From assembly GCA_019237515.1 (NCBI GenBank), contig JAFAGX010000486.1, positions 1 through 14,647 of the forward strand: DNA of 14,647 bases, given 5' to 3'. This document shows positions 1 through 7,229 of the stretch, piece after piece; positions within the stretch are counted from its first letter, which is position 1; every line of letters starts with the position of its first letter. A program made the position numbers and the translations under genes. A model generated the notes under the pieces. The model did not search any database. It worked only from the letters and a program-made list of their open reading frames with translations, and was not told the origin of the DNA. Source of the DNA: Acidobacteriaceae bacterium (GTDB lineage: Bacteria > Acidobacteriota > Terriglobia > Terriglobales > SbA1).

Positions 1-1058
1 TTTTGAAGCTGCTGGGACATTCGGCTTATCCATATTCGCAAAAGATTCGAGCCTTCATTCTTTCGTCTATGAACTCGACCGCCGTCAGCGTGGCGGAATT
101 GGCTCGGCTCAACTTTCTGCTCGGTGAGCTTTATGCCGAAGCGGTGCGGGCAACGCAAAAACGGTTTCGGATAAACGCTGAGCTGGTCGGATGTCATGGC
201 CAGACGCTCTATCACCAGGGCGAGCCAACAGCCTTTCTGGGTCGCAAGCTAGCGGTCACGTGGCAAACCGGTGAAGGCGCGGTCATCGCGGCACGGCTAG
301 GCATTCCGGTAGTTTCCGACTTCCGTCCCGCAGATATGGCTGCTGCGGGAAAGGGTGCGCCTTTAGTCCCTTTTGCTGATTTCCTGCTCTATAGCGATCC
401 CCGTGTGGGTCGCATCGCGCAGAATATCGGGGGCATTGCCAACCTCACAGCGATACCCGCCGGAGCTTCGTCGGAAGAGGTCCTTGCGTTCGACACCGGT
501 CCAGGCAATATGGTGATCGATGCGGTCATGCATCGCTTACTCAAAAAGAACTGTGATGAAGATGGGAAGATCGGATCTGCGGGGACGGTATTAGGTCCAG
601 TCGTCAGCAACATGTTGCGTCATTCATTTTTTAAGCGCAAGCCCCCGAAAACTGCGGGCCGCGAAGAATTCGGGCGTGAGTTTGTCGCAGACTTCATCAA
701 GCGTTGTGGAAAGGCCAACACCGCTGATATTGTCGCGACCGCTACAGCGTTGACCGCGAAGTCGATTGCCGAGGCGATTAGCCGTTTTGTGTTGCGCGAA
801 CGCGAGAACTATCGAGAGGTGATCGTTTCGGGAGGAGGCGTGCGCAATCCTACCCTGATGGCCATGCTTGCGAATGCACTCCATGGGTTGGGGCTGCAGG
901 TCTGCTCTTCCGACGAACTCGGACTGCCGTCAGAAGCGAAAGAGGCAGTCGCATTCGCAATTTTGGCCTATCGGACCTGGCATCGTTTACCCTCAAATAT
1001 GCCCTCTGCAACCGGAGCAAGGCATACCGCAATTCTCGGGAAAATCTCGTATGCATAG
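1..1058 (+). CDS. anmK: Anhydro-N-acetylmuramic acid kinase, 5'-truncated by window edge
   Basis: AnmK is a cytoplasmic kinase that hydrolyses and phosphorylates 1,6-anhydro-MurNAc to MurNAc-6-phosphate during recycling of cell-wall sugars. The visible 351 codons carry the family blocks in order: GCHGQTLYHQ (fragment residues 63-72), DFRPADMAAAGKGAPLVP (106-123), QNIGGIANLT (140-149), the FDTGPGN loop with the likely catalytic Asp at 164, VSGGGVRNP (275-283) and LPSEAKEAVAFA (308-319). The C-terminal SATGARHTAILGKI is also typical. Family members are about 370 residues, and the N-terminal ATP-binding GTMSGTSxDG segment is missing, so the gene begins upstream of the window. The TTG at position 3 is internal. 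Its stop overlaps the start of the next gene by 8 bases, which suggests co-transcription and translational coupling. Confidence 0.95.
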   Translation, partial: LKLLGHSAYPYSQKIRAFILSSMNSTAVSVAELARLNFLLGELYAEAVRATQKRFRINAELVGCHGQTLYHQGEPTAFLGRKLAVTWQTGEGAVIAARLGIPVVSDFRPADMAAAGKGAPLVPFADFLLYSDPRVGRIAQNIGGIANLTAIPAGASSEEVLAFDTGPGNMVIDAVMHRLLKKNCDEDGKIGSAGTVLGPVVSNMLRHSFFKRKPPKTAGREEFGREFVADFIKRCGKANTADIVATATALTAKSIAEAISRFVLRERENYREVIVSGGGVRNPTLMAMLANALHGLGLQVCSSDELGLPSEAKEAVAFAILAYRTWHRLPSNMPSATGARHTAILGKISYA

Positions 1059-2601
1059 TTTTCGCCGTGCGGCTGCGCGGTCAATCCCGACTACTTCCTT
1101 CCTCGTCCTGTTGGCAGCTTCTAATTTTTTATGCGCATGCTCATCAAGACCGGGTGCAAATACTGTGGCGATGATCATCGAGAGCAGCCCCACGAACCTT
1201 GATCCACGGGTCGGACTCGACGCTCAATCCGAGCGGATCGACAGCCTCATATTCGACGACCTGCTCACGCGCGACCAACATCTCAACGTACAGCCGCAAT
1301 TGGCTGAGCGCTGGGAAGTCCCCAATCCGCGGACTTACATTTTTCATTTGCGGCACGGAGTCAATTTTCACAACGGGCAGCCGCTTACGTCTCGCGATGT
1401 CAAATGGACATTCGATTCGCTGCTTGGTGGAAAAGTTCGCAGCACCAAGGCCGCTGCATATCGCTTTTTAGATCGTATCGAGGCTCCGGACCCTTACACA
1501 GTGGTGTTTCAGATGAAAGAGCCTTTTGCAACCTTGCTATGGAACCTTTCTGATGGGGCGATGGGTATCGTACCCTACGGCAGCGGCGCCGAGATGACCC
1601 AGCATCCGATCGGCTCGGGTCCATTTCGCTTTGTGAGTGCGGAGCAGGACAAAGAAGTTCTTATTGAAAGAAACGACAGCTACTGGGGTGAAAAACCTAG
1701 CTTGCAAACGGTCCGATTTGCGGTTGTGCCTGATACCACCACCCGTGCCCTGGAATTGCGGAAAGGCAGCGCGGATATTGCCATCAACGCTGTCACGCCA
1801 GATCTCGTGCTGGCACTTGAACGGCAAGCGAACTTAGTCGTACTGCGCGGCCCGGGCACCATTCTCTCTTACATCGCTCTGAATCTCAGGGATCCGGTTT
1901 TGAAGGACGAACGGGTGCGGAAAGCGATAGCGTACGCGATTGATCGACAGCCACTAATTCATTATTTGCTGCGTGATTTGGCCCGCCCCGCTTTCAGTTT
2001 GCTGCCTCCCGAAAGCTGGGCTTATGACGGGGATGTGCCGCATTACGAGCACAATCCTGATCTCGCTCGCCAGCTTTTGGAGCAGGCCGGATACCCGGAG
2101 GTTAACGGCATCCGGTTTCACCTCACGATGAAAACCTCGACGGAAGAAGGCACGCGATTGCTGGCGAGTGTGCTGCAGCAGCAATTGCGCGAAGTTGGAA
2201 TTGTGCTAGATATCCACACCTTCGAGTTCGCCACGTTCTTCTCCGACGTGACTCGAGGCGAATACCAGGTGCATTCATTGCGCTGGGTTGGCGGCAACGA
2301 AGACCCGGATATTTTCGAGTACGTATTTCATTCGGATAAATTCACGCCGCACGGGGCAAATCGCACGTTTTATTCCAATCCTCGAGTGAATCTACTGATT
2401 GATCAAGCACGCACTGAAATGGACCAGAACGCGCGAAAAGAACTGTATCGGGAAATCCAGCAGATTGTGGCGCAGGAACTTCCCTATATCAATCTGTGGT
2501 ATTGGGACAATGTACTGGTGCACTCGCAACGAGTAAAAAACATTACGCTTGATCCAGCCGGGAATTACGATTTCCTGAAAACAGCAGAATTGCAGAACTA
2601 A
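1051..2601 (+). CDS. ABC transporter substrate-binding lipoprotein, peptide/oligopeptide type (SBP family 5)
   Basis: This 516-residue protein is the extracytoplasmic solute receptor of a DppA/OppA/MppA-type importer. Residues 1-30 form a lipoprotein signal: a basic start (RR at 5-6, R10), a hydrophobic stretch from about 16 to 27, and the lipobox L27-C28-A29-C30, with C30 as the probable lipid anchor. The SBP_bac_5 signature is clear at about 84-120 (LAERWEVPNPRTYIFHLRHG, followed by VNFHNGQPLTSRDVKWTF), and a later RKAIAYAIDRQPLI block is also typical. The frame is open back to 868, but I chose ATG 1051 because it gives the signal peptide at the N-terminus and an 8-base overlap (ATGCATAG) with anmK. 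No permease or ATPase gene is in view, so the partners lie elsewhere or upstream. A link to anmK suggests muropeptide or peptide uptake, as for E. coli MppA, but the ligand is unproven. Confidence 0.92.
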   Translation: MHSFRRAAARSIPTTSFLVLLAASNFLCACSSRPGANTVAMIIESSPTNLDPRVGLDAQSERIDSLIFDDLLTRDQHLNVQPQLAERWEVPNPRTYIFHLRHGVNFHNGQPLTSRDVKWTFDSLLGGKVRSTKAAAYRFLDRIEAPDPYTVVFQMKEPFATLLWNLSDGAMGIVPYGSGAEMTQHPIGSGPFRFVSAEQDKEVLIERNDSYWGEKPSLQTVRFAVVPDTTTRALELRKGSADIAINAVTPDLVLALERQANLVVLRGPGTILSYIALNLRDPVLKDERVRKAIAYAIDRQPLIHYLLRDLARPAFSLLPPESWAYDGDVPHYEHNPDLARQLLEQAGYPEVNGIRFHLTMKTSTEEGTRLLASVLQQQLREVGIVLDIHTFEFATFFSDVTRGEYQVHSLRWVGGNEDPDIFEYVFHSDKFTPHGANRTFYSNPRVNLLIDQARTEMDQNARKELYREIQQIVAQELPYINLWYWDNVLVHSQRVKNITLDPAGNYDFLKTAELQN

Positions 2602-2724
2602 GATGCCTCGGGCGGTCGGGCCAGAGACCCGTAATCACACGGCCCCACGAAATGCATCGGGTTCCCGGGCAGCCGCGGGCGGCGATCCCATCGCACATGC
2701 TACGATCGAAGTTTAGTTTCGGCA

Positions 2725-3516
2725 ATGCGAATTCTCTTCATCGGCGATATTTTCGGACGGCCTGGACGCACCATCGTGAAGGAGCGCCTGTCCGGATTGG
2801 TGAAGGAACATTCGATCGATCTGGTGATCGCGAATGGGGAAAACTCCGCTGCTGGGTTCGGTATTACGCCTCAGCTGACCGAAGAGCTTTTCGACCTGGG
2901 AATCGATGTGCTGACCTCGGGAAATCACATTTGGGACAAGCGGGAAATCATCGATTACTTTGAGACCGGCGACGGCAATCCGCACAGTCCGGCGCGTCGC
3001 CTGCTTCGCCCTGCGAACTATCCGCCAGGAATGCCTGGTTGGGGGCTGTATCAGGGCAAGAAGAACGAGACGCCATACGCGGTAGTTAATCTGCAGGGTC
3101 GTGTTTTCATGGCCGCGAACGATGATCCCTTTCGAGTTGCCGATCAGCTCCTGAAGGAAGTGAACGCGAAAGTCGTTGTGATCGATATTCACGCCGAAGC
3201 AACATCGGAAAAAATGGCGTTGGGGTGGTACTTAGATGGCCGGGCAACGCTCGTAGTCGGGACGCACACGCATGTTCCCACTGCCGATGAGCGAGTTTTG
3301 CCCGGGGGGACGGCCTACATCACGGACGTTGGCATGACGGGTCCCTACGACAGCGTGATTGGCGTAAAGAAAGAGCTGATTGTGGAGAAATTTCGCACGA
3401 ACATGCCGAACCGGTTCGAAGCGGCATCTGGTGATGTTCGGCTCTGCGCAGTTGTCGTGAATTGCGACGAATTAACCGGCAGGGCAAGAGAGATCAAGAG
3501 GTTGATGGTGAGCTAG
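2725..3516 (+). CDS. ymdB: YmdB-family metallophosphoesterase (TIGR00282)
   Basis: This 263-residue protein has the usual length for the family. YmdB enzymes are cytoplasmic dinuclear-metal phosphodiesterases; the Bacillus subtilis member hydrolyses cyclic nucleotides and affects biofilm and motility gene expression. The metal-binding set is intact: D8 in GDIFGRPGR, E39 and N40 in NGENSAAG, N67 and H68 in SGNHIWD, H156 in IDIHAE, and H181 and H183 in GTHTHVPTAD. The VGMTGPYDSVIG segment after them is also characteristic. The start at ATG 2725 fits the family N-terminus exactly, although no Shine-Dalgarno sequence is visible. It lies 123 bases after the transporter gene and may have its own promoter. 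In Firmicutes ymdB commonly follows rny; that neighbour is absent here. The biological role in this organism is unknown. Confidence 0.93.
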   Translation: MRILFIGDIFGRPGRTIVKERLSGLVKEHSIDLVIANGENSAAGFGITPQLTEELFDLGIDVLTSGNHIWDKREIIDYFETGDGNPHSPARRLLRPANYPPGMPGWGLYQGKKNETPYAVVNLQGRVFMAANDDPFRVADQLLKEVNAKVVVIDIHAEATSEKMALGWYLDGRATLVVGTHTHVPTADERVLPGGTAYITDVGMTGPYDSVIGVKKELIVEKFRTNMPNRFEAASGDVRLCAVVVNCDELTGRAREIKRLMVS

Positions 3517-3552
3517 GAATTGTCAATTGTCGAGTTCCGATTGTTGATTTGG

Positions 3553-4425
3553 TCAGTCCCTTTGGAGCTGCAGGAGGCGCTTGAGCCTGCTTTTGTTCTG
3601 CACTGGCAAGCCATCTAATGCGGCGCTCGCCAAATTGATATAGGCCTTTCTCGCTTTTGGAATCCTCTTCAAGACTTGCAGGTGCTTCCGCACGATTTCT
3701 GCGTCGCCGCGCACCAGTGGTCCGCTGAATGCGCCTGCCGGTCCGAGCCGGCTGTAATTCTCGATCGTCTGTCTCAGAATCGGGAGCATCTTTTTACGCG
3801 CTTGGACGGCGGATAGTCCCGCGGAGCGAGCGACTTGCTCAGCGGTTACCAGAAGGGCAATCAACAGGGGGGAAGTGAACGCTCCCCACGCGTGATAAGC
3901 CACCTTGTGGGCGGGTTCAATATTGAATGGTTCTCCGCCAAGGTCGTGCACGATTTTCGTTGCGATTCGCACCGCGCCGGAATCACCTTCGACCGCGAAG
4001 GGTACACCTTGCAAAGCCGGGACTGCGCCGGCCACAAAGGTCATGAGGGGATGCACCGAGGCTGCGGAGGTGCCGTTTCGTCGCAGGACATTCAGTTCGT
4101 TGCTGGTCAGAGCGCCGCTGGAATGGAATGCTATTTTGCAAGACCAGTCCACCTTCCCTGCGAGATCGCGAGCGGCGGCGGCAATTTGCTGGTCAGGCAC
4201 ACAAAACCAGATCACATTTGCGTTCAGCCGCGCGTCGGCTATTCGAGAAACCTTTGCTCCAACTGCTTGGGCTAGCAATCGGACCGCTCGTTTTGGCACG
4301 GACCCATGATGAACAACCTCGGTGATCTTGTAGCCGGCTCGATCGAGATGTCTTGCGAGTGCGGTACCCAGCCTGCCCGGCCCCACAATCGCGATTTGCG
4401 GTTTGGTTGGCATTGCGGGCAGCAT
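3553..4425 (-). CDS. Rossmann-like and DUF2520 domain-containing protein (NADP-dependent oxidoreductase-like)
   Basis: This 290-residue protein has an N-terminal nucleotide-binding domain and a C-terminal all-helical DUF2520 domain. The glycine-rich motif GPGRLG is at 15-20, followed by conserved blocks VIWFCVPDQQI (71-81), FHSSGAL (100-106) and SVHPLMTF (123-130). The C-terminal domain shows the HAWGAFTSPLL and SGPLVRGD (234-241) motifs. The architecture resembles 6-phosphogluconate- or pyrroline-5-carboxylate-reductase-like dehydrogenases, but the substrate of this family is not established. Two in-frame ATGs are possible, 4425 and 4413 (Met5). Neither has a clear ribosome-binding site; I kept the longer one, though MPTKPQIAIVGPG from Met5 would also be a normal family start. 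It converges on ymdB with 36 bases between stops and diverges from the Nudix gene. Confidence 0.88.
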   Translation of the reverse strand: MLPAMPTKPQIAIVGPGRLGTALARHLDRAGYKITEVVHHGSVPKRAVRLLAQAVGAKVSRIADARLNANVIWFCVPDQQIAAAARDLAGKVDWSCKIAFHSSGALTSNELNVLRRNGTSAASVHPLMTFVAGAVPALQGVPFAVEGDSGAVRIATKIVHDLGGEPFNIEPAHKVAYHAWGAFTSPLLIALLVTAEQVARSAGLSAVQARKKMLPILRQTIENYSRLGPAGAFSGPLVRGDAEIVRKHLQVLKRIPKARKAYINLASAALDGLPVQNKSRLKRLLQLQRD

Positions 4426-4484
4426 ATCAGGGCGGTTCTGTGGTCAGCAAAATTCTTCGTCTTCGTGGCTCGAATCGCTTCCCG

Positions 4485-4490
4485 TATATT
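4485..4490 (+). promoter_or_regulatory. Candidate -10 element (TATATT) for the Nudix gene
   Basis: TATATT is a five-of-six match to the bacterial -10 consensus, with 6 bases to the ATG at 4497. A start of transcription 6-7 bases after the hexamer would fall on the initiation codon, giving a leaderless mRNA, which would explain why no Shine-Dalgarno sequence is present. No good -35 hexamer is visible at 16-19 bases upstream. The same arrangement recurs before the methyltransferase gene at 10838. Confidence 0.4.
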
Positions 4491-4496
4491 GTTCTC

Positions 4497-5048
4497 ATGC
4501 CAAAACGAGCCGAACGAGCAAAGCTGTTGTCATCGCGCGAAGTCTACCGAGGACCCGTCTTCTGGATCACCACGGACAAGGTGCGCGAACCCTCGGGCGT
4601 GGAAGTTCGGCGTGATATCGTGCGTCACGCTGGATCGGTGGTAGTGATGGCAGTCGATGACACTGGACGTGAACCACGTGTGCTCCTCCTGCGGCAATAT
4701 CGGCATGCCGCGGGACAATTCCTGTGGGAACTCTGTGCCGGCCGGATCGACGAAGGCGAAAGCGAACTGGTCGCTGCCAAACGGGAACTTCTGGAAGAGA
4801 CTGGATACTCCGCGAAAACCTGGAAGCGCATTCTCCACTTTTATGCCAGCCCCGGGTTCCTGGCGGAAACCATGTCGATCTATTTGGCACGAGATTTACG
4901 ACCCGGGACAGCACAGCCCGAGGATGACGAAGTTATCGAATTGAAATTCGTCCCGCTTCGCACAGCAGTCGAGTGGGTTTCGAAGGGCGGCATAAAAGAT
5001 GCCAAGACCATTGCGGGAGTGTTATGGCTTAGTCATAAGTGTCGTTAA
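4497..5048 (+). CDS. Nudix hydrolase, ADP-ribose pyrophosphatase-like
   Basis: This 183-residue protein contains a complete Nudix box at residues 82-104, matching Gx5Ex7REUxEExGU, with the metal-binding glutamates E97, E100 and E101. The preceding VLLLRQYRHAAGQFLWELCAG stretch is typical of the ADP-ribose pyrophosphatase (NudF-like) subgroup, which hydrolyses ADP-ribose or other nucleoside diphosphate sugars to AMP and a phosphate ester in the cytoplasm. The exact substrate cannot be read from sequence. The frame is open from an ATG at 4353, but those 48 extra codons overlap the start of the divergent gene and look non-coding, so I chose ATG 4497 (MPKRAERAKLL). A TATATT element ends 6 bases before this ATG, which hints at a leaderless transcript. 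The next gene downstream has its own promoter. Confidence 0.92.
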   Translation: MPKRAERAKLLSSREVYRGPVFWITTDKVREPSGVEVRRDIVRHAGSVVVMAVDDTGREPRVLLLRQYRHAAGQFLWELCAGRIDEGESELVAAKRELLEETGYSAKTWKRILHFYASPGFLAETMSIYLARDLRPGTAQPEDDEVIELKFVPLRTAVEWVSKGGIKDAKTIAGVLWLSHKCR

Positions 5049-5083
5049 CTGGCGAAATACAGCGTTTTTGATAGTCACTTCCC

Positions 5084-5112
5084 TTGACAGTCCAAATCGC
5101 TAGACGCAGAAT
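5084..5112 (+). promoter_or_regulatory. Sigma-70-type promoter of the cold-shock gene
   Basis: A perfect -35 hexamer TTGACA (5084-5089) is followed after exactly 17 bases by CAGAAT (5107-5112), a four-of-six match to TATAAT. Transcription would start near 5119, giving a leader of about 48 bases before the cold-shock start codon. This is the best canonical promoter in the window and separates the gene from the upstream Nudix gene. Confidence 0.6.
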
Positions 5113-5154
5113 GACCTGAAAGAAAGGCACGACTCGGAGCAGAACGCCGTGCCC

Positions 5155-5161
5155 GAGGGGG
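5155..5161 (+). promoter_or_regulatory. Ribosome-binding site deciding the cold-shock start
   Basis: GAGGGGG is one of only two strong purine-rich Shine-Dalgarno-like sites seen before genes in this window. Its 5-base spacing favours initiation at GTG 5167 over the conventional ATG at 5176. Part of it can pair with an upstream CTCGG in the leader. Confidence 0.5.
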
Positions 5162-5166
5162 CATAC

Positions 5167-5376
5167 GTGGAACGGATGAAAGGTACTGTGAAATGGTTCA
5201 ACAATGCCAAGGGCTATGGTTTCATCGGACGGGAAGGTGGCGCCGACGTATTCGTCCACTATAGCGCGATAACGGCAGAAGGGTACAAGAGCTTGCAGGA
5301 AGGCGATCAGGTGGAATTCGAAATTGCTCAAGGCCCTAAAGGGCCTCAGGCTGCAAATGTTACAAAGGATTCTTAA
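5167..5376 (+). CDS. Cold-shock domain protein (CspA family)
   Basis: This small nucleic-acid-binding protein of 69 residues consists of a single cold-shock OB-fold domain. It carries RNP1 KGYGFIG at 15-21, RNP2 VFVHY at 28-32 and the usual GTVKWFN start; the C-terminal [11 protein letters not shown] is also normal. Such proteins melt RNA secondary structure and act as RNA chaperones or antiterminators, either at low temperature or constitutively. Three starts are possible: GTG 5149, GTG 5167 and ATG 5176. I chose GTG 5167 because a strong Shine-Dalgarno-like GAGGGGG (5155-5161) sits 5 bases before it, whereas it lies 14 bases before ATG 5176. ATG 5176 would still give a full 66-residue domain. 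The gene is probably monocistronic. Confidence 0.93.
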   Translation: MERMKGTVKWFNNAKGYGFIGREGGADVFVHYSAITAEGYKSLQEGDQVEFEIAQGPKGPQAANVTKDS

Positions 5377-5452
5377 AACAACACTTTAATTTCCGCACGT
5401 GCTTTCCTTTTCCGGTCTGCCGCTCCATCCGGTAGCGTCCTACTAATCTGCA

Positions 5453-5463
5453 TACAATAAAAT
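5453..5463 (+). promoter_or_regulatory. Candidate -10 region for polX
   Basis: Two overlapping -10-like hexamers, TACAAT (5453-5458) and TAAAAT (5458-5463), each match five of six consensus bases in the 102-base gap before polX. No convincing -35 is present. Either would start transcription 8-14 bases before the ATG at 5479. Confidence 0.35.
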
Positions 5464-5478
5464 CAGTTCCTCAAAGAG

Positions 5479-7224
5479 ATGGACAACAAGGCCATCGCCG
5501 GTATTTTGTACGAAACGGCAGATCTGCTCGAAATTGACGGGCAAGACTCATTTCGCATCCGCTCCTATCGCAACGCCGCCCAGTCCATTGAGGCGCTTCC
5601 GCAACAGATTTCAGATCTGATTGGCGAACCAAAAAAGATTCTAGAGATTCCCGGCATCGGCAAAGGCATGCTGCAGAACCTCCAGGAAATGTTCAAGGAA
5701 GGACGACTGTCGCTGCACGCCGAGATGCTCAAGAAGTACCGGCCGTCGATGCTGGATCTGCTAAAAGTTCAGGGGCTTGGGCCAAAGACGATTGCGCTGA
5801 TATGGAGTGCGTATCAGATCTGCGATTTGGAAGGCGTGGAAAAACTCGCACGGGAGGGGAAAATCCGTACACTTCCCCGCATGGGTGAGAAGCAGGAAAC
5901 CAAGCTGCTCAAAGCGATCGAGGACTATCGGCGGATTGCCGGACGGTTTCTGCTCGACTCCGCAGAAGCCCAAGCCGCAAAGATCGTGGAGCACCTGCAA
6001 GGATATCCCGGGGTGGAAAAGGTCACGCCTGCTGGTTCGTTGCGGAGAGGCCGCGAAACTGTGGGGGATCTCGACATCCTGGTAACTGGAAAAGCTTGCT
6101 GTGAAGACGAAGCGCGCCAGAAACTAATTGATCACATCATTAAGTTGCCGGGATTGATGGAGATCATTGCCCGCGGAGACAACAAAGTAAGCTTCCGCCT
6201 CCGCGGCGGTATGCAGGTGGACGTGCGTTTTCTCGCGCCCGAATCATTTGGTGCGGCCATGCAGTATTTCACCGGCAGCAAGGCACACAATGTCGCGCTC
6301 CGGCAACGCGCGCTCAAGATGGGGTACACGTTGAGCGAATACAGCTTGGCGCGAGTCGATGATCAGAAGGCAGTCGCCGGCAAAACCGAAGAAGAGATCT
6401 ACGCGAAACTGAAGCTTGACTACATTGCTCCGGAGTTGCGGGAAAATTGCGGAGAAATCGATGCCGCCGAGAAGCACTCGTTGCCTGCGATCATTTCGCA
6501 ATCCGATTTACAGGGCGATGTGCACATGCATACGGTTGAAACTGATGGCCGGAACACAATTGAAGAAATGGCAGAGGCGGCGCAGGAGCGAGGATACAAG
6601 TACATTGCGATCACGGATCACTCCAAGAACCTTGCCTTCGCGAATGGCTTGGATGATGCGCGAGCTGTGGAGCACATCAGGCGGATTCGAGCAGTTAGCG
6701 AAAAGTCTGACGGGATTACAATCTTTGCGGGGGTGGAAGTCGATATTCTTGCGGACGGATCGTTGGACTTGTCGGATTCGGTGCTGGAGCAAATGGATCT
6801 AGTCATCGCCAGCGTTCACTCTCATTTCAACCAAAGCCCCGCTGAAATGACCACCCGCTTGCTTAAGGCGATTGAAAATCCGAACACTTCGTTCATCGGC
6901 CATCCTACCGGGAGAATTTTGCTGCGGCGGGACGCATACCAATTCGACATTGATGCAGTTTTAAGAGCAGCAGCACAACACAGAGTGGCGATGGAACTAA
7001 ATGCCTATCCCGATCGGCTGGACTTGTGTGATCGTCATTTGCGATTAGCTAAGCAATACGGTGTCAAGATCGTGATTAACACCGATTCCCATCACACTTC
7101 ACATCTGGCGAAGATTCGCTACGGTGTACTACAGGCCCGCCGAGCCTGGCTCACGAAAGAAGATGTGCTGAATACACTTCCTGCCCAGAAATTCGCGAAG
7201 GCCATGAAGCACTCTTGGACATAG
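5479..7224 (+). CDS. polX: DNA polymerase X family protein with C-terminal PHP domain
   Basis: At 581 residues this is a full-length bacterial/archaeal PolX, a gap-filling repair polymerase fused to a PHP metal-dependent 3'-5' exonuclease/AP endonuclease. N-terminal helix-hairpin-helix segments appear at about 54-63 (EIPGIGKGM), 96-105 (VQGLGPKTI) and 131-146. The nucleotidyltransferase motif GSLRRG (186-191) leads into GDLD with metal ligands D197 and D199, and the third aspartate is D248 in QVDVRF. The PHP domain starts near 345 and keeps the expected ligands: H349 and H351 in DVHMH, D356, D380-H381 in TDHS, E420, H447/H449 in SVHSH, H475 in GHPTGR, and D536/H538 in NTDSHH. No catalytic residue is missing. 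The start at ATG 5479 (MDNKAIA) matches family practice. The stop lies 5 bases from the stop of the convergent gene. A role in base-excision or gap repair is inferred from the family. Confidence 0.95.
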   Translation: MDNKAIAGILYETADLLEIDGQDSFRIRSYRNAAQSIEALPQQISDLIGEPKKILEIPGIGKGMLQNLQEMFKEGRLSLHAEMLKKYRPSMLDLLKVQGLGPKTIALIWSAYQICDLEGVEKLAREGKIRTLPRMGEKQETKLLKAIEDYRRIAGRFLLDSAEAQAAKIVEHLQGYPGVEKVTPAGSLRRGRETVGDLDILVTGKACCEDEARQKLIDHIIKLPGLMEIIARGDNKVSFRLRGGMQVDVRFLAPESFGAAMQYFTGSKAHNVALRQRALKMGYTLSEYSLARVDDQKAVAGKTEEEIYAKLKLDYIAPELRENCGEIDAAEKHSLPAIISQSDLQGDVHMHTVETDGRNTIEEMAEAAQERGYKYIAITDHSKNLAFANGLDDARAVEHIRRIRAVSEKSDGITIFAGVEVDILADGSLDLSDSVLEQMDLVIASVHSHFNQSPAEMTTRLLKAIENPNTSFIGHPTGRILLRRDAYQFDIDAVLRAAAQHRVAMELNAYPDRLDLCDRHLRLAKQYGVKIVINTDSHHTSHLAKIRYGVLQARRAWLTKEDVLNTLPAQKFAKAMKHSWT

Positions 7225-7229
7225 CGGAC

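Noticed and set aside
868..1050. N-terminal extension of the peptide-binding protein upstream of ATG 1051
   Set aside because: It lies wholly inside anmK in another frame and would bury the lipoprotein signal peptide.
2602..2724. Possible promoter or hairpins (CGGG...CCCG, TACGAT) before ymdB
   Set aside because: Stems are four base pairs and the -10-like TACGAT has no -35 partner; not strong enough to list.
3516..3538. Tandem AATTGTC heptamer and weak 6-base hairpin between ymdB and the DUF2520 gene
   Set aside because: Too short and AT-rich to distinguish from chance; no T-tract for a terminator.
5051..5069. Possible terminator after the Nudix gene (short stem before TTTTT at 5065-5069)
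   Set aside because: The stem is only about three base pairs, far too weak for an intrinsic terminator.
5331..5346. Perfect inverted repeat AGGCCC-TAAA-GGGCCT inside the end of the cold-shock gene
   Set aside because: It encodes the conserved GPKGP stretch of the protein and is not followed by a T-tract, so it is best explained by coding, not termination.
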